Assembly (NCBI GenBank): GCA_034406715.1
Contig: CP137879.1
Location: forward strand, 496,001 to 560,000
DNA: 64,000 nt
Direction of reading: 5' to 3'
Source of the DNA: Rhodotorula mucilaginosa
Taxonomy: Eukaryota > Basidiomycota > Microbotryomycetes > Sporidiobolales > Sporidiobolaceae
Both the position numbers and the translations under genes were made by a program. Below the pieces are notes generated by a model. That model was not told where the DNA came from, ran no database searches, and saw nothing but the letters and a program-made list of their open reading frames with translations. The stretch's first letter is position 1, and the number at the start of each line of letters is the position of its first letter. Shown in pieces: positions 35,489 to 46,377 of this stretch.

Positions 35489-35874
35489 AAAAAACAGCCT
35501 TCGTGAAAGGTTTTCGCCACTCGTACGTCTCCTTCTCCGGCTGTCGCTGTCTATAATGCAGTAAGCGCGTGAGATCCCGCATGTGCCTTGAGTTGGGCAC
35601 CTTCAGTCTGGCTTGGCCCTCTGCAAATGGGGTATCATCCTGGTCATCCATCCCAGAAGCTTGTTCGGATTGAGGAAGTGCACTGTGCAAGCACTTGGCA
35701 CATGAGCAAGCTTGCTGCAAACTCAGCTTAGGTCCTGTACGGGGTATATTCGGATCGACCGGCCGTGAACTTGCAAGAGACCGCGCACATGTTGTCGGCT
35801 TGCTGGATCGCAACCACCGGGGCAAAGCAATGTTGGATTATATGGGCAATGTTTGTAACGCCCAATATCAAGTG
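35489..35874. other. end of the gene-dense region
   Basis: About 390 bases from the MIA40 stop to the first tRNA. It contains the MIA40 3' end; no coding exon seen. Base composition becomes less GC-rich from here on. Confidence 0.5.
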
Positions 35875-35977
35875 GCCTACTTGGTCTAGTAGCATGATAC
35901 CTCATTCGGGTTTAATTACCAGCTTGCTTGGCAAGTGTGCATTGAGGTGGTCGGCGGTTCAATTCCGCCAGTGGGCC
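35875..35977 (+). tRNA. tRNA-Pro(CGG), with intron
   Basis: Cloverleaf by eye: acceptor GCCTACT/AGTGGGC, D stem GTC/GAT, anticodon stem CCTCA/TGAGG, loop TTCGGG...T with anticodon CGG, T arm GGCGG-TTCAATT-CCGCC, discriminator C. A 31-nt intron lies after position 37. A T-rich run follows at about 35978-35987, as expected for a Pol III stop. Confidence 0.85.
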
Positions 35978-37096
35978 TTTCTTTTTTCCCCGGCGGCACC
36001 TTTTCTTCTTTTTTCCCTTTTCCTCTCTCGAGAGGGTCTGCGTGCCAGTGGGGCACAGCACCTACGCGCTTCTTTCTGGTTGGAGTGTGGCCCAGTGGGT
36101 GAGAGTATTTCAAGCAGACACCAGGATAGTGACGACAGCTGGGCCCCATTGTGCTGGCCCTGCTCCTTCGGATCCGTCCGCTCTCCCTTGGTCCAACTTG
36201 CCAAGTCCTCTTCCAATTCTAAGTCCTTTTCCTCTCACTTGTTTTCTTTGAACCTTTGCTGACTTGATCCCTCTCTACTCGTAATCAACGCTTGACTCAC
36301 CCTTGCTCTACCGTCCATCGCAGACTCTGCAGAGTACCCTCGTCTCGCTCGCGCTTGAGACAAGTGGCCTCTGCAGATTGCTTGTGTCTTGCGTTGTTTT
36401 CCTGTGCTTGCAGCCGGGCGAGATCAGCAACTGTTGCTTTACCTCCAGCACAGGATTACAAATTCTCAGCACAAAGAAGGTAATTTTAACCAATCATCCG
36501 TGCTGTGTATATGTGCGTGCGCGTGCAATCCGGTGAGGGGAGCCTTTGCCTTTTGCTAAAAAGCACCTCCACTGTCGAGGTGGCAGGTCCTTTGAGATTT
36601 CCGAGGTACAAGGGTTTGAGAGGGCAAAACATGCCTCCTCACGCTTATCCCTTTTTTTCAAAATCCTCATGTTGAGAAGTCACTGTTTGTTTGGCTCTGG
36701 CTTTGCTCTGCCCCACTACAGCCTGCCCTGTGCACGGTGCCTTGTCTCGCATCGAGCTTGAGTGTGAGCCCCGAGTGCTGCTTCAAGGACCGTTGCACTG
36801 GCCGGTGTGGCTCCTGGGTTCTTCTTTGGAAGCTTTATTGCTCCAGCAACAAGGACAAGCAGTGGCAGTTGACAACTGTAGGCTAAAAAGCGTCTTCGTG
36901 TTCAAGCTCCCGCTGAAATCCGGCTTGATGGCGGTGGTGAGTTTCTGCCCCTTTGACATGACTACTGCATAGCGGACTGGTATGTGAGCTACCTGTCGGT
37001 GTCCTTCATGCCCTGCCAGCAAAAAGGTGTTAGAGGGAGCCAAAGACTTGACCTCTGCCGAGGTTGGCAACCACGAAGCAGACGTGAAAAAAGGAA
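35978..37096. repeat. unannotated repeat-like spacer
   Basis: No gene recognised. The stretch about 36205-36400 is a diverged relative of sequence in the inverted arms: it shares aagtcctcttccRattct, an aacctttgctgac-type stretch, the block actcgtaatcaacgct and gagacaagtggcctctgca. The rest (36400-37096) shows nothing recognisable. Confidence 0.55.
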
Positions 37097-37181
37097 AGGC
37101 GTGACTGGGGATCGAACCCAGGTCGGCTGGAAGTGCTTGAATAATCAGAACCAGCAGTACTAACCACTATACTATCTCGCC
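37097..37181 (-). tRNA. tRNA-Gln(CTG), with intron
   Basis: On the minus strand: acceptor GGCGAGA/TCACGCC with one A-A mismatch, D arm TAGTATAGTGGTTAGTAC, anticodon stem GCTGG/CCAGC, loop TTCTGA...T with anticodon CTG, T arm CTGGG-TTCGATC-CCCAG. A 13-nt intron lies after position 37. A run of T follows on the minus strand. The acceptor mismatch leaves some doubt whether the gene is fully functional. Confidence 0.85.
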
Positions 37182-37809
37182 GCGTTTTCATACTTTCCTT
37201 GGCCCAACGTTACGTACATATTGGCTGGGCCGCAAAATCCTGCCCTCTCAGTGGAACAGCCAGTACTGAGAAATACGGCAAGCTTCATTTGGCACCTGAG
37301 GTAAAGATCCCTTGGACATGAGCGTGGCAGCAGAGGTTCTTCTCCTTCCTCTGCACTGTGAATGTAAAACATTCTAGTGCTAAATCGTCTGTTCTTCCGT
37401 GGGCAGCGCTGCCGCTGGCCGCCTCCCCAGCTTCCTTGTACGCTCACCATCACAACAACAGATGAGTGGTCGATGGGCACGGCAAAGGCTGGACTGTGCC
37501 ACTTCTACTTTCCTGGCATGCAGCCTGTCAGTGTTCTCCTGAGTTGTATCTGACAAATCTCACAGGGTGACAGATCCTTTCTGTAGCACAGTCTTGTCAC
37601 CGTATCTGACAGAGCACCCCAGGCAATACACCGCATGCCCACTCTGTTGGCTACGCTTGTGATTGTTGGTCAAAATGTCTACTTGAAGATAAATTTCCAT
37701 CCTTATGGAATGCCAAGTCAAACCCAGCTCATGCCCTCACAAGCAAAGCAAGTAGCTTGGCTCGAGGTATTGCACTGCATTTTTGTCGGCTTGCCTGTAC
37801 AGAGTGTGA
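37182..37809. other. spacer with no recognised feature
   Basis: About 630 bases between tRNA-Gln and the left inverted arm. No coding exon, tRNA or clear repeat seen. Confidence 0.5.
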
Positions 37810-38638
37810 GAAGCCTGAGTTAACAAAGTGTGCACTTTGGTTGGCCGTTACCGTGTTGCTTGATCAAGGGGGGTGGGTGGCTGTCACGAACAAAGAGCAG
37901 AGGACAGGATACTTGTGCCAGAACCAGCTCACAGGATCCAGCAGGCAGTTGGGGCTGACATCTGTCAGTCTCATATTCCATGCAGTACACAGTCTGGCAA
38001 GTGCTACGACTCAGCCTGCGGTCTTGCTGCCATCTTGCTCCTTTAAAGCCTTTCCCAGATCGGAGTCTGTTTCTCTTGCTCAGTTTCACCTGAAACCTTT
38101 GCTGGCTTGATCCTTCCCCCTAGACTACTACCATACTTTTGGGTCCGAGATCAAGTTGACAACGTGTTCCAGGATAGGACCGCAAGTCGCTAGTGGAGGT
38201 TGGACAAGGATCTCGGGCGCACTTTGTTGTAGCGTGCCTTCAGGCTCTCCCTCAGACTCTTCTTCTCCTTCTTCATTATTCTAGTTAAAACGGGTCGGAC
38301 ATTGAGCGGACCTCTCGGCGAGCTGGCAAGCGCGGGAGCGTGAGTGAGCGACTTGTGGAATGCAAATGTGTCTACAGGGAGTACACGGACATACCTAGCG
38401 AGCGCAGGAGCGTTAGTGAGCAACTTGTGAGAGAACAAGCCGCCACTCCGCTCAACCGTGCTCGCCATCTCTCTGACGGCCCTCCCTGCCGCGCTTCTCC
38501 TCCTTCGGGTTGAGTCGCGCCTTGCCGTACTCTCCAACAATTCTCATCCCACAATCAACCCTCAGTTCAGCATGATTGTTTAGTGTTTTTGCACAGTCAC
38601 ACCATGCTCAGCAGAGAAGCCTCGTATCGCCAGCGCTC

Positions 38639-38686
38639 GAGACAAGTGCCCTCTGCGGCAAGGGTGGTGCAGAGGCCACTTGTCTC
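38639..38686. repeat. 18-bp-stem hairpin in the left arm
   Basis: Inverted repeat with 18-base arms (one mismatch) and a 12-base loop. It is the same structure as at 55770-55817 in the right arm and once in each array unit. Confidence 0.8.
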
Positions 38687-39227
38687 AAGCATGAGTGAGA
38701 CAACGGTAGTCTGCAAGGGACAGTAGGACGAGAAGGAAGCGCGTATTCAAACAACACTGAATTGAGCGTTGATTACGAGTAGAGAGCCGTGAGGTGAAGA
38801 AGAGAGGAATGACAACAGGAGGGCCGCACGGCGCACTTCGAGCCAAGATTGATCATCAACTTCTGTCCATCCTATGCCTTGACCGCACAAAACCCTGCTG
38901 ATGTCTTATTCTTGAGTCCCAGTATATTGCAGTATGATCTGGGAAAGATCATGTCAGCAAAGGTTTGAAAGAAGATGAGCGAGAGGAAAGGACTGAGAAT
39001 CGGAAGAGGACTTGATGTGAGCAAGAGCGGATGGCTCCAAAGGAGGAGGCCTAGCACTGACTAAAACATGGTCAACTCCATGGCCTGCATGTCTCCCCTG
39101 ACTGACTGACTGAACCCCAGGATGGCAAGGTTCCAAAAAAGGGACTGACCGGGGAGTGGTCTTAAGTGGGTCGGCTGTAGAATACGCCTTTATTACTTAT
39201 AGACACAAGTTGACGCGTACCCTCAGC

Positions 39228-39314
39228 GCTCGGTTGATCTAGTTGGTTATGATGTGGACCTAATACGCTTCTGTGTTTAGTCCAATGTCGGCGGTTCGAT
39301 CCCGCCACTGAGCA
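39228..39314 (+). tRNA. tRNA-Ile(AAT), with intron, left arm
   Basis: Acceptor GCTCGGT/ACTGAGC (one G-T pair), D stem ATC/GAT, anticodon stem TGGAC/GTCCA, loop CTAATA...A giving anticodon AAT, T arm GGCGG-TTCGATC-CCGCC, discriminator A. A 13-nt intron follows position 37. T-rich sequence follows. Confidence 0.87.
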
Positions 39315-39933
39315 TTTTCTTTTGCGGCCCCCGGCCCGTATTCTAGACGGTTTTCATTTTTATTTTGAATAAGACTCCTTTGCCTGCTTGCCGTTGACTC
39401 CCCAATCCAAGTCCTCTCTCACTCCTTTCTTTCTGAACATCACCAAGTGCTTCTTTTGATGCAGAGTCGGCTACTCTATATTGTGCCGGATATATATTGT
39501 GCCGGATTGAAACTTCAGAGTGCTGGACCGCTGGACGTGGCTTTGTCTCACAAAGATTTGCCTCCCTTGCCGCTCGGCATTCTTGCCTGGCTTGTATCTC
39601 TACGAGAGACATCCAAGCATACACTGCTGTTCGTTGCTCCAGTGGTCCGGCTGCAACAGCCCATGGTTTGACAAGCCATGCAGCCACTCTTTTGTAGTCT
39701 CTTGCATGCAAGTGAGAGTGGTTATGGTATCCTACCTCAGGGCGGTCAGGCTCTTGCACATGTGCTATACCGTAGGGCTTTGCAAGAGCCGAGCAATGGG
39801 GACTTGCAAAAGGACAGTTAAGCCATACACTTGGAAGAAAAGAGGGTGGCCCTTTTGAGGTAAAGCTTGCACTGCAAACTCGAGCAATGCTCCACGGAAG
39901 AAAAAAAAAAGAGAAAGGCAAAAGAAGATTGAA

Positions 39934-40005
39934 CTCTCTGGCCGGGAATTGAACCCGGGTCTCAGCCGTGACAAGGCTGGATACTAACCACTATACTACC
40001 AAAGA
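39934..40005 (-). tRNA. tRNA-Asp(GTC), left arm
   Basis: Minus strand: acceptor TCTTTGG/CCAGAGA, D arm TAGTATAGTGGTTAGTAT, anticodon loop TTGTCAC with anticodon GTC, T arm CCGGG-TTCAATT-CCCGG, discriminator G. No intron. A long run of T follows on the minus strand. Confidence 0.92.
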
Positions 40006-40190
40006 AGGTTGTTCATGGAAGTTGGCTCAGGGTTGTCATACAGATCAAACATTCTGTAGTGTCCCCGCTTCCGGGCTGTTGTGCCTGGCTTTGGGCCTGA
40101 TTCCGGAGGATGGCACAGACCCCGAGACACCTAGGCTTGCATACGCAAGGCAAACATATATGGTAGCCATTGTCTGGGGCCTGCAATTTG

Positions 40191-41759
40191 AAGTCCTATG
40201 GTGGTCAATGCCATTGCAGGCTGGGTGGTGAGGATGGCTTGTGAGGACACCTCACATGGCGCAATACTGCAAACAAATAGCAGGTAAAAGGCGCCACATG
40301 GTTATGGAAGGAAGAATAGCACTGCCTGACAGGTGATCATTCTTTGAGTATCGCGACAGCACAGACTCACCGCCCCAGCGCATTGTATGTCACTTGTAGC
40401 CTGCGCCCTGCACGTCGCGCGGCTACGAATCCAGAGCAAGATTGAGAGGAATAGACACCGTGCAGTGACACCTGGCTGCCAGACGTCTCCTCAGCACTCT
40501 GCTGCCTTGTCTTGGTGTGCATCGGTGGCCACCAAAGCGCAGACTCAAAAATCATTGATCTTGAGACTTGGACTGAGCAGCTTGCTGCAACAAGTTGATG
40601 TCTTCTTACACTGACCCAGGGCAGGTAAGAGGAACAGGTACCTCTCTGAACTCGGCCCCCGCTGGGCTCTGGTAGCATGACTGGGGAGAGGGCCGGCAAG
40701 CGGCAGGTCCAAAATGGCAGCCCAGACCAGATTGCTTGAGAAATTGAGTGCAAGGGCCTGCCTGTTCTGGCAGGACTCTCTGGGGCACATGGAGGCTGTG
40801 GAGGCCTGCAATCTTCCTTAAACCCAGAGGGTAGAGAGCTACGGGGAGCAAGGCTACACAAAGGGAAAGCAAGACAAAAGAAAACAGAAGTGCAAGAACT
40901 GGGTGGTCGCAGAATGAGCGCGAGTCAAGGTCCAAGGCTCCAAGTCTGTAGTGTCTGTGGAGTTCCATCACATACCTGCCTCACTCTCAATGCCTTTCTA
41001 CCACCAATTCACTACACAGAATGGCTTGTGCACACTGGCCTTGCCACAGTTGTCTGACACTTGGAGTTCTGTGGGAGGCAGTTGTGAGCCACTGTAAACC
41101 CACTGCACATGTGCCAGGCGCTATTCACAGAGAAATCAGAAACAGCTTGTTCTTGAGACACTTTGCCGTCCCTTTATTGGCCATACCTTGTCTGAAATTT
41201 CCTACAACCCAGCCAGTGCAGGAGACCTATTCTTGCATTGAGCTCAAAGTTCTATACTAGTGGAAGGCACTGATCTCCAAGCCAGACATGCTGCATGGAT
41301 AGGAGAGGAGAAGATAGGAAAGGACAGGATACATTCCAGCCCCAATCTACAGGTCAACTGCCCTGCAAAAGCGGTCAGTGGCTCAGCGGCTGCATCATGA
41401 CTGCTCATGCAGTCAGCTTGTAATGGTCTAGCCATCCTTGCAGGTTTGCATACAAATCATTTGTTCTGGAACCCTAGATAATGAGTTGGAATGCCACGTG
41501 TTCCGTAGCCTGGCCCTGACGGAAGTACCTCCACCATGCCAGATCGGTTTGCACGACATTGTGTTTATGTCCTGGGACCTGGGGGCGCAGTGCTAAGAGC
41601 TGACACCACTTTACTTGGAAGTGAGGACTCTGTGCAATATGCCCCACCTCGGTGCCCTTCGAGTCACGGAGCCGTCCTGCTGGGAGTCCGACTTGCCAAG
41701 GTTTTGCTTGGTAAATGCAGGCACATGTTTATGCGCATTGGTTGCGCCTCACATATACC
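40191..41759. other. spacer inside the inverted arms, left side
   Basis: About 1.57 kb of unique sequence. Open frames are short, overlap on both strands and show no family resemblance. No gene recognised. Confidence 0.5.
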
Positions 41760-41841
41760 GGTTGCATGGTGTAGTTGGTCATCACGTATCCTTAACATTA
41801 GTGTTCGGATAAGGTCCTCAGTTCAAACCTGGGTGCGATCA
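41760..41841 (+). tRNA. tRNA-Val(AAC), with intron
   Basis: Acceptor GGTTGCA/TGCGATC (two G-T pairs), D stem GTG/CAC, anticodon stem TATCC/GGATA, loop TTAACA...C with anticodon AAC, T arm CTCAG-TTCAAAC-CTGGG, discriminator A. An 8-nt intron follows position 37. Thirteen T follow at 41844-41856, a clear Pol III terminator. Confidence 0.88.
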
Positions 41842-42436
41842 TCTTTTTTTTTTTTTGCCTCCTCGCGTCGGGCATACTGTCCTTTTAACCCAGGCTCACC
41901 CAGGCCTTGCCATGCTTGGCTCCAGTGCCACCTCCAAGCTGTGAGCCTGACTCTGTGAGTCAATCCTTCATCCTGTGCCGCTCTTATGTAGCAACCCCTG
42001 TGCTTGCGTCCAGTTCGTCGCCAACTAGGCCATTTTAGAGAATATTGCCGTTCAGAATGTGCCGGAACAGGGTACAGGGACTTGTGAGCCCGTGTGCCCC
42101 GGATGCCGTGCCTAGGGATGTCGGACCCATCAACGGGCAACGGAACGGGAACGGGCTGGGCCCTACCTCGTCCCGATAGTGCAAATGCATATGCATAGCC
42201 CTAAAACTGGGCTTTCAATCTGCGAAAGTGTTCTGCAAAGCCTAGTGGCCAATCAGAAAATGTACCCCGCAAAAACCTCAGTGTCAGGGATTTGCGTTTC
42301 TCCCACCCCTTGGGCAACAGGGATTGCCCGTTTCCCCGTCGAGATCCGTTAATCACCCGTTACGGTCCTGTTACAGACCATTTGGGCTGGCCTAGCGAGC
42401 CCAACTTATGCATAGTCTGTAGAAGAAAGGAAAGCA
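41842..42436. other. spacer before the retroelement nest
   Basis: About 590 bases. A small palindromic stretch (aaatgcatatgcata near 42183) and nothing else recognisable. Confidence 0.45.
41844..41856 (+). terminator. Pol III terminator of tRNA-Val
   Basis: Thirteen consecutive T starting two bases after the tRNA 3' end. Confidence 0.85.
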
Positions 42437-43083
42437 ACATGTTTTTGTTGCATACATAGATAGATAGATAACTTGTGTTTCAAGTCATATTGAGCTATAG
42501 AAGCCCATGTAGACTGTGGATACTACTTGGAGTGAGGGAAGCGAGGAAAGGCCCAAAGAGAAAACCTCCTCATTGAGGCAGAAAAATCAGGTTGGAAAGA
42601 ATGAGGGGTATATGTGAGAGGGTGAGGGAGCGGGGGTTGTAGGGAGAAGTATGGTGGGTGGGCAAACTCAACTAGACGGGTCATCTGAGGGCGGAGAGTA
42701 GAGCGAGTCAAAGCCGCCGGAGTCGGCCAGGAAGCAGAGCGTCGCCTTTGTCGCGCGCGGGTCGCTCAGAAGGTAGGCGAGGGAAGGTGATTTGAGTCAG
42801 AGGGATGCAAGGAGGGTTGCACAAGGGGTGGCGTAGAGTGGGCAGTGGAGGGAGAAGTGTACTCGGGTTTCTGGCTCGCCGCCGCAAGCGCACATGAGTC
42901 GTTCGGGTTCGAAACGCGCCTTGTATGCGCCGAGGTCGCACGCGCCGGTGCGAAGTCGCGTGAGGAGCGTCGACTGACGGCGCGAGAGTGAGGAGTGGAA
43001 ACAGGTGAAAGCGAGACCGGGCGGAGAAGTGGTGATGGCGCGAAGTTGGGCGCCGGTGGTGGAAGCTGACCAGGCGCGCGCCC
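42437..43083 (-). mobile_element. 5'-truncated LINE, 3' end only
   Basis: Minus-strand copy of the LINE family seen whole at 47860-50925. It retains the C-terminal zinc-knuckle region (LRTGACDLGAY..., CACGGEPETR.HFSLHCPLYATP), the block LLSDPRATKATL and the 3' UTR with tctacatgggct...gacttgaaac. A tail of (ATCT)n is read here as tagatagata at 42456-42470. Endonuclease, reverse transcriptase and RNase H are absent. The 5' boundary next to the copia element is placed within about 20 bases; I could not identify a target-site duplication. Confidence 0.85.
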
Positions 43084-45342
43084 ACGATCATCATCTCGGC
43101 CGACCAGAGCGTGACCCACCACGTTGCCGGCTGCAAGCGCATTGCCACAGCATACTGGGCCGCCCTACGCGACGTCTACCGCCCGACAGACGCGCAAGGC
43201 GCCCAACAACTGCTCACTCGTTTTTGGGGACTCACGCTCCCGGGTGCCACGCCGGAGGCGTTCAAGACGTTCTCGAAAGAGTACCGAGCCGCCCTCGCCG
43301 CCATCAAGGCCGCCGACGTCAAGCTCGAGACGGTATACTCGTCGCACCTCCTCAACGCCCTTCCGCCCGCTCTCAGCGCGTTCCAGACTAGCCTCGCCAT
43401 CACCAACTTGTCGGAACTGCCCAGCACGGATCGCATACTCGATCTCGTCCGGAACGAGGTCCTCCGCCTCTCGTCGTCGTCGTCGTCCACCTCTGTCGCG
43501 CTCACCGCAAGCTCAGAGATGCCGCCGCCTTCGCCGTGCCCCGCCTGCAAGGGCGCGCACTGGCTCCGTGACTGCACAAGTCCGGAGGGCGACAAGTTCC
43601 GCGCGCAACGCAAGGAGCGCAACTTCAAGAACCGTCTCAAGGCCAAGGCTCGACTCGCACAAGCCGGCGAAGCCAACGCGCAACTTGCGTCCCTTCTCGA
43701 CGAGGACACGGGCGTCGAAGTCTGGCTCACCATGAGTTTCAGCGTGACTCCGCGCAGCCTCAAGCCTACGATCGACAGCGGCGCCACTCACTCCATGTGC
43801 GGCGAGATCTCGCTCTTCTTCAACCTTTGCCGACGCCGTCCGTCACCCGTCGGTGGCGTCTCCGGTGCCAAGAACGGGCTCGTGGTCGCCGGCGTAGGCT
43901 CGCTCCTTGTCAAGCTCGTCAGCGGCAGGATCGTGGTCATCCATCAGGCGCTTCTCGTGCCCGGTATCGCAGCAAACCTCATCTCGTCGTCGCAACTCTA
44001 CGACAACCACGGCGTCACGACAACCTTTGGACAGGGAGCCACCCTCTCGCGCAACGGCGTCGTGATCGCCACCGGCACTCGCCTCCGGAAGCACCTCTAC
44101 CAACTCAACGGCGAGCTGATTGCTCCGAGCGCGGCCAAAGGTGCGACCGCTCTCCTTGCCACAGGTACTGCTTCTAAACCTGAACTGACCACCTGGCACT
44201 GTCGCTTTGCGCACCTTTCCCTTAGGTTGCTGAAGTCGCTTGCCAGGTCGGAACATGTCAAGGGTTTGAAAGTAGCTACTCAAGGAAGTGGGGAGCCTCG
44301 CCCGTGCAATACGTGTCATCTCTCGCACGCTTCCCGGTTGCCGTTTCCGCGGTCGGATCGTCAGACGACGGAGCTTCTCGAGCTTGTGCACACAGACGTG
44401 CTCTCGATCAACGTACCGTCGTATGGTGGTCGCCGCTACGTCGTCACGTTTGTCGACGACCACTCTCGCATGCTCTGGGTCGAGGCGCTCGCCCGCAAGA
44501 GTGACGTCTTCGGAGCCTTCCAGCGCTTCAAGGCGGCTGCCGAGAACGAGTCGGGCAAGCACATCCAGCGCCTGCGTTCCGACAACGGCGGCGAGTACAC
44601 GTCCCACGAATTCCGCGACTTCCTGGCCGAACACGGGATCCATCACGAGATGCCACCGTCGTACTCTCCGCAGGCCAACGGCGTCGCGGAGCGGATCAAC
44701 CGGACCATTGTCGAGAGCCTGATTTCACTGCTCAATCAGGCTCAAGCACCCAAAGCCCTCTGGGCAGAGGCGCTTCTCGCCTTCGTCTTTGTCAAGAACC
44801 GGTCGCCGCATGCTGCACTCACCGGAGGCATCCCGCTCGCCGTCTGGCGTGGCAAACCTGTACGGGTCGACATGCTGCGGGTCTGGAGTTGTCGTGCTTA
44901 CCACACCGTCACCAACGGTCGTGCAAAGCTCGATGACAAGGCCGTGCCTCTCGTCTTTATCGGCTACGATGGCGACACGGCCGCCTACCGCCTCTTCGAC
45001 CCGGCGACACGCAAGACTGTGCGATCTCGCGATGCCCGTTTCGTAGAGGACGAATTCCCCTTTGCCGCCGCCACGCCAAGTACTGCGCAAAGCTTGCCGC
45101 AGCCTACGCCTGCTTCGGACTTAATCATCCTTGCCTCGAGTCAAGCTCCCTCCGCTGCCAACGATGCGATGCCGCAGACTCCCGCGCGTGCACCGCCGGT
45201 CGTGCCACGTCCTCCCGTACGAGCTGCTCAAGCCCGCGAGGTTGTCGTGACGCCGCCGCCGCCGCCTGTCTTCCGCCGCGCCAGCGCCCCTTCGCAGCCT
45301 TCGCCCGAGCCTGTTCTCCCTGATGAGGAGTCCCGTGACGAG

Positions 45343-46377
45343 GTGCCCGGGCACGTAGGAGTCGAGGGGAACGAGCGAGCCGACGACCTGGCGAAGGAGG
45401 CGGTGCAAGGGGTGGGCGCTCGTCTCAAAGCACTGGCGGACCGGCGGAGGCGCGAGAAGCAGGCAAGCCGGGGCTATCGCACGCTAGCGTATCGCCATGA
45501 GCTTGCCGAGTCGTGCACGAGCGACAGCAGCGACGAGAGCGACGAGGAGGAGGGAGAAGGAGGCAGAGCTGGACTTGGGAGGACGTCATCCGCGCGACCA
45601 GCCATCTTGCCCTCACCACCTCTCAACAGCTCTGGCGAGATCAGGCACGGTCGCTTACTATCCAGAAGCCTCTCGGCAGCCTGGTCCGCCTTTAAAACAG
45701 CTCAAAAATCCGCCTGGGCGGCACTTTGAGCGTCGTCTCCGACGGGCGGCCAACTTCGCGCCGTCGCCTCCTCCCCTCCCGGTCTTTCCTTCTCTCGCTT
45801 CCACTCCTCGCTCTCGCGCCGCCAGTCGACCTTGCTCACTCGACTACGCACAGGCGCCTGCGATCTCGGCGCCTACAGAGCGCACTTCGAACCGGAACGG
45901 CTCCTCTGCGCGTGCGATGGCGAGCCGGAGACCCGCGAACACTTCTTCCTTCACTGCCCGCTCTACGCCACCCCGCGTGCGACCCTCTTCTCCTCCCTCC
46001 GTCTCAAATCCCCATCGATTGCCTACTTGCTCAGCGACCCGCGCGCGACAAGGGCGACGCTCCGGTTCCTCGCCGACTCGGGCCGCTTTGACTCGCTTTA
46101 TTGCCCGCCCTCGGAGGACCCGCTGCCTTGAGTTCTGTTTGATCTGATCTGAGTTTATCCCTTCCCTTCTTCTACCCTTTCACTATACCCACTCTCCTTC
46201 TCCTGTCTGCTTTCTCCGCCCCCTCCATCCTTCTCTCCTTCTTGAAACAAGACTTATCTATCTATCTATCTTCTCTCCTTCTGTTCCCACCCATCTTCAC
46301 CTCTAGCATCCTCGGTCTACATGGGCTTCCTATAGCTCGATATGACTTGAAACAAGATTTATCTATCTATCTATCTC
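45343..46377 (+). mobile_element. 5'-truncated LINE inserted in the copia element
   Basis: Starts inside the RNase H region (VPGHVGVEGNERADDLAKEA). It continues through the Ser/Asp-rich linker and the zinc-knuckle end (LRTGACDLGAYRAHFEPERL, CACDGEPETREHFFLHCPLY, LLSDPRATRATLRFLADSG) to a stop near 46131. A 3' UTR ends in ttgaaac and (ATCT)n at 46377. The linker region is in a different frame from the zinc-knuckle region, so this copy is not translatable as one frame. Its 3' UTR carries a further tail-only insertion at 46242-46270. Confidence 0.87.
46242..46270 (+). mobile_element. 29-bp tail-only LINE insertion
   Basis: The 29 bases are only the LINE 3' terminus: ttgaaac, a short variable stretch and (ATCT)3. 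They are flanked by a perfect 11-bp target-site duplication, ttctctccttc, at 46231-46241 and 46271-46281. Confidence 0.85.

Larger units (their letters stand above)
37810..40190 (+). repeat. left arm of a 2,381-bp inverted repeat
   Basis: Matches the reverse complement of 54266-56646 without visible insertions: matching points always sum to coordinate 94456. Only a handful of base differences were seen (for example near 37920, 38155, 38310, 38380 and 39203). The arm carries tRNA-Ile (plus) and tRNA-Asp (minus), a stem-loop at 38639-38686 and, at its outer end (37810-38194), the sequence that begins each 1,467-bp unit of the right-hand array. No protein gene recognised; open frames inside it are not supported. 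Confidence 0.95.

Noticed and set aside
36085-36150. tRNA-like string near gtggcccagtgggtgagag
   Set aside because: It has a D-arm-like start but no T-arm box and no matching acceptor end.
40367-40861. 164-residue minus-strand frame inside the spacer
   Set aside because: No family resemblance, Ser/Pro/Arg composition typical of random frames, overlapping frames on both strands.
42180-42200. Palindrome aaatgcatatgcata as an operator or origin
   Set aside because: Too short and simple; expected by chance in a window of this size.
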